Shown piece after piece: positions 1 through 7,558 of a stretch of DNA of 64,000 nucleotides. A program made the position numbers and the translations under genes. A model generated the notes under the pieces. The model saw only the letters and a program-made list of their open reading frames with translations. It did no database searches and was not told where the DNA came from. This stretch comes from Gemmiger sp. An87 (GTDB taxonomy: Bacteria > Bacillota > Clostridia > Oscillospirales > Ruminococcaceae). The stretch lies in contig NZ_NFHD01000003.1 of the NCBI RefSeq assembly GCF_002159185.1, positions 62,001 to 126,000 on the forward strand, written 5' to 3'. Numbering within the stretch: the stretch's first letter is position 1; each line of letters opens with the position of its first letter.

Positions 1-351
1 TGGCGTGTGGCCTCGCTGGTTCTGGTGGTGGGGATTCTGCTCCAGCTGGTGCGGGGCGGCTATGTGAGCGCCACCCTGCTGCTCATCGCGCTTTGCTGGT
101 GCGGCATGCAGGGCGTGAGGGTGGACTGGACCCAGCTCCAGCCCGGCAGACGGATCACGGGCCTGTGGGCCGTGAGCGTGGTACTGCTTCCCGTGCTCTG
201 GTTTTTCGTTATGGCAATCGCCTGGGGCCTGCACGGCGCGCCGGATGCCACGCTGGACTACGCGGTGGGCGCCATCTTTTTAAGCATCCTGGCGGCCCCC
301 TTCGGCCTTTGCTCCACTCTGGTGGCAAGGCAGCGGGCCAACCGTCGGTAA
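1..351 (+). CDS. membrane protein, 5' end outside window
   Basis: The reading frame is open from the first base, so the true start lies upstream; the first start codon in view is GTG at 7. The visible 114 or so residues hold three to four hydrophobic segments (roughly residues 2-28, 50-72 and 85-106) with a basic C-terminal tail, ARQRANRR. This fits a small integral membrane protein. I recognise no family and no catalytic motif. It is not FtsL-like, although it sits just before a class B PBP. A strong terminator follows directly, so it ends its own transcript and is not an operon partner of the PBP. Confidence 0.5.
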   Translation, partial: WRVASLVLVVGILLQLVRGGYVSATLLLIALCWCGMQGVRVDWTQLQPGRRITGLWAVSVVLLPVLWFFVMAIAWGLHGAPDATLDYAVGAIFLSILAAPFGLCSTLVARQRANRR

Positions 352-363
352 AAACACATCACA

Positions 364-409
364 GCCCCCCTTCGGCTCATATAAATGAGCGAAGGGGGGC
401 GATTTTTTT
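364..409 (+). terminator. intrinsic terminator after membrane protein
   Basis: A stem of about 16 bp (364-380 with 385-400, one bulged G) with a short loop is followed by seven T. It lies between the first gene and the PBP and leaves only about 35 bases before the PBP start, so the PBP promoter must overlap it or the PBP depends on read-through. Confidence 0.85.
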
Positions 410-446
410 GCAGAGACAAACACCACAGGCCGCACAGGACCGGGGA

Positions 447-1808
447 ATGAAGCTTCGCACCCGGCTGGCGGCCGGTTTTTTTGTGGCCGTGTGCTTTTCC
501 ACTCTGGTGGGCCGGCTCTGGTATTTGCAGATCCATGAATACGATTTCTATGCCCAGCGGGCCGCGGGCCAGCAACTGCGGGACAGCGTGGTTCCCGCGC
601 CCAGAGGCGATATCTTGGACGCAAACGGAACCCCGCTGGCGGTGTCCGCCAGCTGCTGGACCATCCGGGCGGTGCCCCGGGAGATGGCGGACGGGGATGT
701 GGTCGAAGCGGCCGCCGCACTGGCGCAGATTCTGGAGCTGGACGAGGCGGAGGTGCTGGAAAAGCTGAGCCAGCGCAAAAGCAACGACGCGCTGCTCAAG
801 CGCCGGGTGGACCAGCAAACCGCCGACGCGGTGCGCACTGCCTGCCTGGAGAACGACTGGCAGGGCATCCTGATTTTGCAGGACACCAAGCGCTGGTATC
901 CGGAGGGGGATTTTGCCGCCAGCCTGCTGGGCTTTACCAATGTGGACAACGAGGGCGTGGCCGGGCTGGAGCTGGAGTACAACAGCCTGCTCACCGGGCA
1001 GGACGGCCGGGTGCTCAGCGCCAAGAACGCCTGGGGCTACGACATGCCCACCGACTACGACACCTATGTGGAACCGGTGCAGGGCAACAGCCTGAAGCTT
1101 ACGGTGGATGTGAACATCCAGCATTATCTGGAAAACTACCTTTCCACAGCGGTAAAGGAATACAATGTTTCCGCCCGCGGGGTGGGCATCGTGATGGAGG
1201 TGGACACCGGACGCATTCTGGCCATCTCCACAAAGCCGGACTACGACCCCAACGAGCCCCGGGTGATTCAGGACGAAACGGTGCGCGCCCAGGTGGATGC
1301 CCTCACCGGTGACGAGCGGGCCCAGGCCCTCACCCTGGCCCAGCAGACCCAATGGCGGAACAAGGCGGTGAGCGATCTGTACGAGCCGGGCTCGGTGTTC
1401 AAGCTCATCACCGCTGCCGCCGCGCTGGACGCGGGCGTGGTCACCACCAGCGACAGCTTCTTCTGCGGCGAGTCCTACGGGGTGGCGGGGGTGAGCTTTC
1501 ACTGTGCCAACCGGAATCAGCACGGGCCCCAGAATCTGGCCCAGGCGCTGCAGAACAGCTGCAACCAAAGCTTTATTCAGATCGGCCAGCGGCTGGGAAA
1601 GGAGACCTTCTGCGATTACTTCGCGGCCTTCGGTCTGCGGGAGGCCACCGGCATCGACCTGCCTGCCGAACCTGCCAAAAGCGAGTTTTACACCGCCGAC
1701 CGGATGGGTCCGGCGAACGGTTTGACCAAAACGCCGCATGCCCGGTTTTTTCAAAGCATAGAATGGCTGCAAAGACAGCGAAGCCGGAAAGGAGGAGAGG
1801 CGGTATGA
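447..1808 (+). CDS. class B penicillin-binding protein (SpoVD/FtsI type), N-terminal fragment split by element
   Basis: N-terminal part of a peptidoglycan transpeptidase. The ATG at 447 starts a short basic stretch and one membrane anchor (residues about 8-25), typical of class B PBPs. The PBP dimer domain follows (about 45-200), then the transpeptidase domain with the SxxK nucleophile motif (S316-V-F-K319) and the SxN motif (S371-C-N373). The KSG motif is absent here. PBP homology ends at GP (residues 421-422, base 1712). The frame then runs about 31 residues into foreign sequence and stops at 1806-1808. The missing C-terminal half is at 13909-14847; joining at the shared core restores ...RMGPVELAS... 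in frame. As it stands the product cannot acylate and turn over normally because one active-site motif is missing. SpoVD (sporulation) or FtsI (division) cannot be separated from sequence alone; neighbours FtsW/SpoVE and MurA fit either. Confidence 0.9.
   Translation: MKLRTRLAAGFFVAVCFSTLVGRLWYLQIHEYDFYAQRAAGQQLRDSVVPAPRGDILDANGTPLAVSASCWTIRAVPREMADGDVVEAAAALAQILELDEAEVLEKLSQRKSNDALLKRRVDQQTADAVRTACLENDWQGILILQDTKRWYPEGDFAASLLGFTNVDNEGVAGLELEYNSLLTGQDGRVLSAKNAWGYDMPTDYDTYVEPVQGNSLKLTVDVNIQHYLENYLSTAVKEYNVSARGVGIVMEVDTGRILAISTKPDYDPNEPRVIQDETVRAQVDALTGDERAQALTLAQQTQWRNKAVSDLYEPGSVFKLITAAAALDAGVVTTSDSFFCGESYGVAGVSFHCANRNQHGPQNLAQALQNSCNQSFIQIGQRLGKETFCDYFAAFGLREATGIDLPAEPAKSEFYTADRMGPANGLTKTPHARFFQSIEWLQRQRSRKGGEAV
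1699..1726 (+). other. attL, left junction of serine-recombinase element
   Basis: The PBP gene gives way to element DNA here. The core ACCGGA-T-GGGTCCGG (1699-1713) recurs at the right junction as ACCGGA-C-GGGTCCGG (13895-13909), with one mismatch. The element side carries GTTTGAC at 1720-1726, the inverted partner of GTCAAAC at 13882-13888. Both arms meet in the circular form. Confidence 0.85.
1736..1764 (+). promoter_or_regulatory. putative sigma-E-type promoter for recombinase operon
   Basis: GCATGCC (1736-1742), a 14-base spacer, then CATAGAAT (1757-1764). The -10 matches 7 of 8 positions of the Bacillus sigma-E consensus CATACAAT; the -35 matches only 4 of 7 (GCATATT). Transcription would start near 1771, ahead of the RBS at about 1790. 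The same -10 also fits the sigma-K form CATAnnnT. The skin recombinase gene spoIVCA is sigma-E-dependent in B. subtilis, so the match is meaningful but remains a short-motif call. Confidence 0.4.
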
Positions 1809-1939
1809 AGCGGCAGCCGGAGGCGGAGCTGATTTTTGAGGAAAACGGCCCGGCGCTGGAGGAGCTGGTCCGGCAGATCCTTTGCCGGAGCGCTGTGCTC
1901 TGGCAGGAGGAGTGGGAACAGGAGGAGGGAAAGCGATGA
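1805..1939 (+). CDS. small acidic ORF coupled to recombinase
   Basis: A 44-residue ORF starting ATG at 1805 after a strong RBS (GGAAAGGAGG, about 8 bases upstream) and ending in ATGA, so its stop overlaps the recombinase start at 1936. It is rich in Glu (AELIFEENGPALEELVRQIL) with one likely amphipathic helix. The frame is open further upstream (ATG 1763), but that start has no RBS. It may be a recombination directionality factor, a small DNA-associated protein, or a leader that couples translation of the recombinase. No family recognised. Confidence 0.5.
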   Translation: MKRQPEAELIFEENGPALEELVRQILCRSAVLWQEEWEQEEGKR

Positions 1940-3444
1940 GCGAACCCATTGCCCTTTACCTGCGCCTGAGCGCGGCGGACGGCGAGGGCGGCGAGAGCGG
2001 GTCCATTGCCAACCAGCGGGCCTTTCTGCACCGGTGGGCCGCCGAGAACGGGTATCGGGTGGTGGCGGAATTCCAGGACGACGGTTACACCGGCACCGAC
2101 TTTGACCGGCCGGGCTTCCAGCGACTGATGGCACAGCTGCAAAGCGGCCGCATCCGCTGCTTTGCCACCACCGACCTCTCCCGTCTTGGGCGCAACTGCG
2201 GTCAGGCGCTCACCCTGGTGGAGGAGACCTTTCAGCGGCTGGGGGTGCGCTACATTGCGGTGAACGACGGTTATGATACCCAGACCGCCAGCCGGGAAAG
2301 CCTGGACCCCAGCGTGTTCAAATTCCTGCTCAATGAGCTGTACGCCAAGGATTGCAGCGCCAAGGTGCTGCGGGCCAAGCGCACGCTGCAGAGGGAGGGC
2401 AAGTTTCTGGGCGGGCAGGCCCCTTACGGCTACCGCATCGATCCGGCGGACAAATACCACCTGCTGCCGGAGGAGGACACCGCCCCGGTGGTGCAGCGCA
2501 TCTACCGGCTGTTTCTGGCCGGGGAAACGCTGGGGCGAATCGCCCGGCGGCTGGAGGACGAGGGCATTCCGCCCCCGGCGGCCCGGCGAGCGGGGCGGGA
2601 AGGGGGCCGGTGGAGCACCGCTACCCTGCGGCGCATTCTGACCCTGCCCACCTACCGGGGCGCACTGACCCAGCATGTGACCGAGATGACCAGCTACAAG
2701 GTCCACACCCGGCGAGCCGTGCCGCCCGAACAGTGGGTGGTGTGTGAAAATGCCCACCCGCCCCTGGTGAGCGGGGAGGAGTTCCGGCAGGTGCAAAACC
2801 TGCTGGGCAGCCGGCGGTACGCAGGGCAAAAAGCGGAGCATCCGCTCAGTGGTCTTGTCTTCTGCGCCGGGTGTGGAGCGAGGATGTACCCCCACCGGGT
2901 GGGGCGCTATTGCTATTTCATCTGCGGTACATACGCCAGAGACCCGGCCGGCTGCACTGCTCACCGACTGCGGGAGGATATGCTGGAGCGGCTGGTGGCC
3001 GGTCAGCTGCGGACTTTGCTGCAAGCAGCGGCGGACCCGGCCCGGCTGGCAGCCTGTTTGCAGCATCAGCTGTGCCCCGACCGGCCGGACCCGGCCCGCC
3101 TGCAGGCCAGGCTGGACCGGCTGGAGGTCCAGCGCCGCCAAGCCTATGCCGACCGGCTGGAGGGGCTGATCGGCGCGGGAGAGTATGCAGCGGCCGCCGC
3201 CCGGCTGCAAAGAAAAGAGGAGGAGCTGCGGCGCCGGTGGCAGACTGCGGACCAGGCGCCGTCGGGGCCATCCTTGGACTGGCTGACCCGGCGGGTGGAG
3301 CGTCTGCTGGCGCTGGAGCAGCCGGACCGTCCACTGCTGGGCCAGCTGCTCCGGGGGATTTTTGTGGGGGAGAACGGCCGAGTGGAGCTGCGCCTGGCCT
3401 TTTCCGGCCCAAAAGGAGAAACAGAAAACAGCATCACTTTTTGA
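1936..3444 (+). CDS. large serine recombinase (site-specific integrase)
   Basis: 502 residues, the usual size for large serine recombinases. N-terminal resolvase domain (about 1-150): the catalytic motif reads YLRLSAADGE, with the nucleophile probably Ser11, and a conserved DLSRLGRN lies near residue 83. A recombinase domain follows (about 165-290; GKFLGGQAPYGYRID, WSTATLRRILTLPTYRGA). Next is a zinc-ribbon with CAGCG near residue 315 and a second Cys pair at about 335-345, then a Leu/Arg-rich coiled coil (about 370-470). The start ATG overlaps the stop of the 44-residue ORF. It lies 230 bp inside attL and reads inward, the standard place for the integrase of such an element, so it is very probably the enzyme that joined the element to the PBP gene. 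Confidence 0.93.
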   Translation: MSEPIALYLRLSAADGEGGESGSIANQRAFLHRWAAENGYRVVAEFQDDGYTGTDFDRPGFQRLMAQLQSGRIRCFATTDLSRLGRNCGQALTLVEETFQRLGVRYIAVNDGYDTQTASRESLDPSVFKFLLNELYAKDCSAKVLRAKRTLQREGKFLGGQAPYGYRIDPADKYHLLPEEDTAPVVQRIYRLFLAGETLGRIARRLEDEGIPPPAARRAGREGGRWSTATLRRILTLPTYRGALTQHVTEMTSYKVHTRRAVPPEQWVVCENAHPPLVSGEEFRQVQNLLGSRRYAGQKAEHPLSGLVFCAGCGARMYPHRVGRYCYFICGTYARDPAGCTAHRLREDMLERLVAGQLRTLLQAAADPARLAACLQHQLCPDRPDPARLQARLDRLEVQRRQAYADRLEGLIGAGEYAAAAARLQRKEEELRRRWQTADQAPSGPSLDWLTRRVERLLALEQPDRPLLGQLLRGIFVGENGRVELRLAFSGPKGETENSITF

Positions 3445-3484
3445 ACGAAAAACAGAGACGAAATTTTTGAAAAAATGGAAGAAT

Positions 3485-3519
3485 ATGGACAGGGCCCTGT
3501 CCATCGCTGCCGCTATACT
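3485..3519 (+). promoter_or_regulatory. perfect 20-bp palindrome with adjoining -10 (TATACT)
   Basis: ATGGACAGGGCCCTGTCCAT (3485-3504) is a perfect palindrome. TATACT at 3514-3519 lies 9 bases downstream and about 33 bases before the start of the FtsZ-like gene. The palindrome covers the -35 region, so it most likely is an operator for a dimeric regulator. Which regulator is unknown. Confidence 0.5.
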
Positions 3520-3551
3520 GGTACAGTGATCAAAACAAGGGGGGAAAGCCC

Positions 3552-4247
3552 ATGTGTGATATTTGGACCGGGCAGCGAAACCGGCCGATGCGGCTGCTGA
3601 CTGTAGGAATGGACGAGCGGGGAGAATGGATTGCCCGGAATGCCTGCGGTCAGGGTGAGGAAGACATCTTCAGCCTGGCACAGTCCGGTGCTGTTCGGGA
3701 TGCCGGTGCGGAGCTGCTCTATCTCACTGCCGGGGCCGGAGAATATCAGAAGGTGGCTGCCCTGGCGGAGCGCGCACGCCGACAGGGGGCGCTGGTGCTG
3801 TGGAATCCGGGCGGACTGAAAAATGCCCGGCTGCTGCCTGCCCGGGGCTGTGTGACCCTGCAGAGCGCATTGAAACCGGAAGAGGAGCTGAAGGCGCTGC
3901 GGGAGCTGTTCTGCACGCCAAGTCTGTCCACCACGCTGGACCGGAAGGCATTGATGCAGCGGCTTCGGGGAGCCTCCCGCGGGCGGCTGGCGATGACACA
4001 GGCCAGCGGCAGCGAAAAGAATCGAAGCATCGCCGCCGGTCTGGCCGCCCAGGGCTGGCGGATGCCCCGGGAAGGAACGCTGGTGGTGAGCATCGGGGCC
4101 AGTGTGGATTGCCGGCTGGAAGAGGTGGTGGAACTATGGCATGGAACAGTAAAGCAGACCCGGGGTATGGAGGTGCTGTGGGGAAGTGCGTTCGGCCTGG
4201 AACAGCCGGACAGCCTGCGTCTGGTGCTTATGGCGGTGGAGCCGTGA
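3552..4247 (+). CDS. divergent FtsZ-like protein lacking the GTP-binding signature
   Basis: 231 residues; ATG after a good RBS (AAGGGGGGAAAG). By eye the protein follows the FtsZ fold. An N-terminal strand RLLTVGM matches FtsZ KVIGVGG. LLYLTAGAGE matches the start of the tubulin signature [13 protein letters not shown], but the glycine-rich loop is deleted. The C-terminal part tracks FtsZ best: GSEKNRSIAAGLAA with [25 protein letters not shown] with [15 protein letters not shown], and VLWGSAFGLE with [10 protein letters not shown] of the window's own FtsZ. It should therefore not bind GTP like FtsZ. It might bind FtsZ or be a structural relic. The next gene overlaps by GTGA. Family assignment is by manual alignment only. 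Confidence 0.6.
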   Translation: MCDIWTGQRNRPMRLLTVGMDERGEWIARNACGQGEEDIFSLAQSGAVRDAGAELLYLTAGAGEYQKVAALAERARRQGALVLWNPGGLKNARLLPARGCVTLQSALKPEEELKALRELFCTPSLSTTLDRKALMQRLRGASRGRLAMTQASGSEKNRSIAAGLAAQGWRMPREGTLVVSIGASVDCRLEEVVELWHGTVKQTRGMEVLWGSAFGLEQPDSLRLVLMAVEP

Positions 4248-4843
4248 GCCACACACCGCTCGGAGCGTTTGCCGCCTGGCTGGAGTGCACCGGTATGACC
4301 GGAGCGGAGAAGGAAGAATGTCTTCGCCTGGTCCGGCGGGGGTTCAGCCAACCGGCGGATCTGCTTCTGCTGGGTGGGCCGGGCGCGGAGGAGCGCCTGC
4401 TGCTGCGGGCTCTGGGAGTGCATCGGAATCGAAGCAGTATGCCGCAGCAGCTGGGCAACTGGCGGCTGTGGCCCTGCCCGGCGGGCCGTGAACAGCGGGC
4501 ATGCCTGGTTCGTTTTCTGCAAACTGAAGGTACATCCGGCCGAAAAAAGCTGGTGATTCTGTTTTCGGCTCCCGGCCGGGGCGGCAGGCTTCGGGCCCGG
4601 CGGGTCTGGCGCAGGGCCTGCGCGGAGGCGGAGCAGCCTTTGGAACAATTCCCGGCGCTGGCGGTGCAGGCCGGATGGGCGGGCAGGCCGAACCCGCGCC
4701 GGTTCCGCCATCAGGAAAACAGCGAATGGCGCTTGCAGCAGGCGGCGGTGGACTGCCTGGGACGGCAGGTCCCGGTGCTCACAGTGACCGCCGGCCGCGG
4801 CAGAGAGCAGCTGTGGTATCAGTTGGCGAAAAGCCTTGCCTGA
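4244..4843 (+). CDS. protein of unknown function, translationally coupled to FtsZ-like gene
   Basis: The GTG start overlaps the stop of the FtsZ-like gene (GTGA), so the two are co-translated. 199 residues, basic (many Arg in RLRARRVWRRA and RPNPRRFRHQ), no signal peptide and no clear membrane segment. A hydrophobic strand KKLVILFSAPG sits near the middle and QVPVLTVTAGRG near the end; both look like alpha/beta core strands. I recognise no family. The coupling implies a joint role with the FtsZ-like protein. A terminator follows at once. Confidence 0.55.
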   Translation: MSHTPLGAFAAWLECTGMTGAEKEECLRLVRRGFSQPADLLLLGGPGAEERLLLRALGVHRNRSSMPQQLGNWRLWPCPAGREQRACLVRFLQTEGTSGRKKLVILFSAPGRGGRLRARRVWRRACAEAEQPLEQFPALAVQAGWAGRPNPRRFRHQENSEWRLQQAAVDCLGRQVPVLTVTAGRGREQLWYQLAKSLA

Positions 4844-4851
4844 CAACAAAA

Positions 4852-4894
4852 ACGCGCGGATGCATGCCGCTGGGCTGCATCCGCGCGTTTTTTT
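4852..4894 (+). terminator. intrinsic terminator of recombinase-side genes
   Basis: A 13-bp perfect stem (4852-4864 with 4875-4887) followed by seven T ends the FtsZ-like/partner transcript. Confidence 0.9.
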
Positions 4895-4972
4895 CATGGT
4901 TTCGGTAAAATTACTCTGGAGTGGACACACGTTTGTCCATATAAAAGCGTAGCATATAGAAAACACCGGTGC

Positions 4973-5320
4973 TCAGGGGTCCAGAAGTTCCAGAGCATCG
5001 TCCACCAGGCGGGCTACTGCCTGAGCCTGACGGGGGCTGAGCTGCCGCATCCGGTCAGTCACATGCTGAATGGCGGCGGCACAGTCTGTTTCCTGGTCCG
5101 GCCCGGCCAGGAACAGCTCGGCCAGGCTGACGCCCAGCCCGCCGCAGACCCGAGCCAGGGTATATACGGTGGGGCAGCGCAGACCGCGCTCCACATGACC
5201 CAGGAAGGCAGGATTCATGCCGCATTCCAGCGCCAGCTTTTCCAGGCTCATGCCCCGTTCCGTGCGCAGCTGACGGATGCGCGCGCCCACCTGCTGTGCG
5301 ATCGCTTTGCTTTCTGCCAT
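4973..5320 (-). CDS. XRE-family transcriptional regulator
   Basis: 115 residues. A Cro/CI-type helix-turn-helix occupies residues about 10-66 (IRQLRTERGMSLEKLALEC, then NPAFLGHVERGLRCPTV). The C-terminal part (70-115) is helical and could dimerise. It is divergent from the WYL-regulator gene across a 172-base intergenic region, so it may control itself and that gene. Inside the element it could be the repressor of element functions, as in many integrative elements, but there is no direct evidence of its operator. Confidence 0.85.
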   Translation of the reverse strand: MAESKAIAQQVGARIRQLRTERGMSLEKLALECGMNPAFLGHVERGLRCPTVYTLARVCGGLGVSLAELFLAGPDQETDCAAAIQHVTDRMRQLSPRQAQAVARLVDDALELLDP

Positions 5321-5415
5321 GTCTCTCTCCCTTGTGTGTATGTTTTGATTGTGTTTTCTTTACTTTAGTGTATTTGAAAGCTGTGTTCAAATTAGTATTG
5401 ATATTATGGACTATA

Positions 5416-5444
5416 TTGAAAAGTATTAAGTCAGCGGGTATACT
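5416..5444 (+). promoter_or_regulatory. sigma-A promoter for WYL regulator
   Basis: TTGAAA (5416-5421), a 17-base spacer and TATACT (5439-5444) sit about 50 bases before the GTG start at 5493. Confidence 0.6.
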
Positions 5445-5492
5445 GAAAGAGCAAATAATAACAATTTTTGTTTTATCATGGGAGGGAATGGC

Positions 5493-6494
5493 GTGAACGA
5501 TACCGGCGTGGCCCACAAACAGCACCGGCTTCTGAGCCTGCAGCAGGAGCTTTTAGCGGGGCGGGTGATCAATAAAAAGGAGTATGCCGCCAGTTTTGGG
5601 GTGACCGAAAAGAGTATCCAGCGGGATCTGGACGACCTGAAGGCCTTTTTCGCCGAAGGCCGTGACGGCCGGGAGGTGGTATACGATCCCCAGGTGAAGG
5701 GCTACCGGCTCACCCGGCAGGAGCCCACCAGCCTGACCAACAGTGAAGTACTGGCCGTGTGCAAGATTCTGCTGGAGAGCCGCTCCATGGTCAAGGAGGA
5801 AATGTTCCCCATTCTGGATAAGCTCATCCAGGGCTGCACTCCCGCTGCGCAGCTGCAGCAGGTGGTGGCCCTGATCCAGAACGAGCGGTTTCACTATGTG
5901 GAGCCCCATCATGGCCGCCGGTTCATCGAATCGCTCTGGCAGCTGGGTACTGCCGTGAAAGAGCAGCGGGTACTGCGCTTCTGCTACAGCAAGATGGACG
6001 GCACTTCCTGCGAGCGGGTGGTGGAGCCGGTGGGCATTCTGTTCAGCGAATATTATTTTTATCTGGCGGCGTTTATCCGGGGCATCGACCGGCAGGAGCA
6101 TTTCGATAATCCCCAGGATAAAAGCCCGACCATCTACCGGATCGACCGGATCAGCGGCCTGCAGGTGACCGACGAGCATTTCCGGGTGCCCTACAAGGAC
6201 CGGTTCCAGGAGGGCGAGATGCGCAAGCGCATCCAGTTCATGTACGGCGGCAAGCTGGAAAAGGTGCGCTTTGTCTACACCGGGCCCAATCTGGAGGCAG
6301 TGCTGGACCGGCTGCCCACCAGCCGGGTGGTCGGGCACGACAGCCGCGGCTACCCCATCGCGGAGGCGGAGGTGTTCAGCGGCAACGGGCTGGATATGTG
6401 GCTGAAAAGCCAGGGAGACTGGGTGGAGCTGGAAAAAAATGAAGCGGAGAATGCCGCTCCCGCTTGCCCTGATCCGGCGCATGGTGTACAATAA
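5493..6494 (+). CDS. HTH/WYL-domain transcriptional regulator
   Basis: About 333 residues. An N-terminal winged HTH (KKEYAASFGVTEKSIQRDLDDL, about residues 27-48) is followed by a WYL domain (about 140-235; RVLRFCYSKMDG, then YYFYLAAFIRG and IYRIDRISGL) and a C-terminal WCX-like extension. I chose GTG at 5493 because GGGAGG lies 6-7 bases before it; an in-frame ATG at 5478 overlaps that RBS. WYL proteins sense ligands, often nucleic acids or nucleotides, and many occur in defence or mobile elements. The cutC gene begins 59 bases downstream, so the two may share a transcript. Confidence 0.85.
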   Translation: MNDTGVAHKQHRLLSLQQELLAGRVINKKEYAASFGVTEKSIQRDLDDLKAFFAEGRDGREVVYDPQVKGYRLTRQEPTSLTNSEVLAVCKILLESRSMVKEEMFPILDKLIQGCTPAAQLQQVVALIQNERFHYVEPHHGRRFIESLWQLGTAVKEQRVLRFCYSKMDGTSCERVVEPVGILFSEYYFYLAAFIRGIDRQEHFDNPQDKSPTIYRIDRISGLQVTDEHFRVPYKDRFQEGEMRKRIQFMYGGKLEKVRFVYTGPNLEAVLDRLPTSRVVGHDSRGYPIAEAEVFSGNGLDMWLKSQGDWVELEKNEAENAAPACPDPAHGVQ

Positions 6495-6553
6495 CCCAAA
6501 ACGGCCGCCCCGGAACCTGCCGGACCGGGGCCAAGCAAAAAGGAGTTACTACC

Positions 6554-7294
6554 ATGGAACATCTGCTGGAGATTTGCGTGGATTCGCTGGAATCCGCCCT
6601 GGCCGCCCAGGCGGGCGGCGCCGACCGGCTGGAGCTGTGCGGCAATCTGATCATCGGGGGCACCAGCCCCTCCATCGCGCTGGTGCGCCAGGTCATGGAC
6701 CAGGTGCACATTCCGGTGAACGTGCTGCTGCGGCCCCGCTTCGGGGATTTCTGCTTCACCCCCGCCGAACAGGAGGCTACCCTGTGGGAGATTGAGCAGT
6801 GCCGCGCCCTGGGCGTGAACGGCGTGGTGCTGGGGGCACTGTTGCCGAACGGCGCGCTGGATAAGGATTTCCTGGCCCGCTGCTCGGCTGCTGCGGGCGG
6901 GCTGCACCGCACCCTGCACCGGGCCTTTGACGTCTGCCGGGACCCCTTCGAGGCACTGGAGGACGCGGTGGAGCTGGGCTTTGATACCATCCTCACCTCC
7001 GGCCAGCAGGCCAAGGCGGAGCAGGGCATTCCTCTGCTGGCTCAGCTGGTGGAGCGGGCCGATGGCCGGGTGAATATCCTGGCGGGCAGCGGTGTAAACC
7101 CCGGCAACATGGAGAAGCTGGCCGCCGCCGGCGTGCGCCAGTTCCATTTTTCTGCAAAAAAAGCGGTGGAAAGCCCCATGACCTTCCGTCGCCAGGGCGT
7201 GCCCATGGGCCTGCCTGTGGCGGACGAATACCTGCGGGAATACACCGATCCTGCCCTGGTGCGGCAGGCAAAAGAGCTGCTGGCAAACCTGTAA
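6554..7294 (+). CDS. cutC: CutC family protein
   Basis: 246 residues, full length. The TIM-barrel signature starts with LEICVDSLESALAAQAGGADRLELC and continues with GGTSPS, IPVNVLLRPRFGDFCF and HRAFDVC. It ends with ILAGSGVNPGNM and the phosphate-loop-like VRQFHFSAK. CutC was linked to copper tolerance in E. coli, but its biochemical role is unsettled. RBS AAGGAG lies 8 bases before ATG. Placed between a WYL regulator and the PTS genes, with no copper genes nearby. Confidence 0.92.
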   Translation: MEHLLEICVDSLESALAAQAGGADRLELCGNLIIGGTSPSIALVRQVMDQVHIPVNVLLRPRFGDFCFTPAEQEATLWEIEQCRALGVNGVVLGALLPNGALDKDFLARCSAAAGGLHRTLHRAFDVCRDPFEALEDAVELGFDTILTSGQQAKAEQGIPLLAQLVERADGRVNILAGSGVNPGNMEKLAAAGVRQFHFSAKKAVESPMTFRRQGVPMGLPVADEYLREYTDPALVRQAKELLANL

Positions 7295-7393
7295 GGCCAT
7301 AAATCAAACCAAATTTCAAGGCATGAATTGCACAAATTAGCGAAAAAATGTTTGTGCAAACAATAGAAAAGAATTCGATTCTCTGGAAAAATA

Positions 7394-7422
7394 TTGACAG
7401 TCTGTGAACGGATTGGTAAGAT
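7394..7422 (+). promoter_or_regulatory. sigma-A promoter of PTS operon
   Basis: TTGACA (7394-7399), 17 bases, TAAGAT (7417-7422). It drives the RAT/terminator leader and licT. Confidence 0.7.
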
Positions 7423-7440
7423 TTAGCTGACAAGAACAGT

Positions 7441-7526
7441 GGGTTGTTACTGTACGGCAGGCAAGACCATATTCAAACGCATCTCTTCCGCAAACGCGGA
7501 GGAGGGTTTTGAATATGGTTTTTTTT
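7441..7526 (+). promoter_or_regulatory. RAT antiterminator site plus overlapping terminator (LicT type)
   Basis: 7441-7468 closely matches the ribonucleic antiterminator bound by BglG/LicT proteins (GGGTTGTTACTG ... GCAGGCAAGACC). Its 3' end overlaps the 5' arm of a terminator: 7466-7477 pairs with 7508-7519 (ACCATATTCAAA with TTTGAATATGGT), followed by eight T. Bound LicT would block the terminator and open transcription of licT and the PTS genes. The antiterminator gene directly follows, giving autoregulation. Confidence 0.88.
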
Positions 7527-7558
7527 ATTGCTTTGACCGGGGCGAGAGGAACGTGCGA

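Noticed and set aside
258-1949. Long minus-strand frame opposite the PBP fragment
   Set aside because: Composition is that of an antisense shadow of a GC-rich gene.
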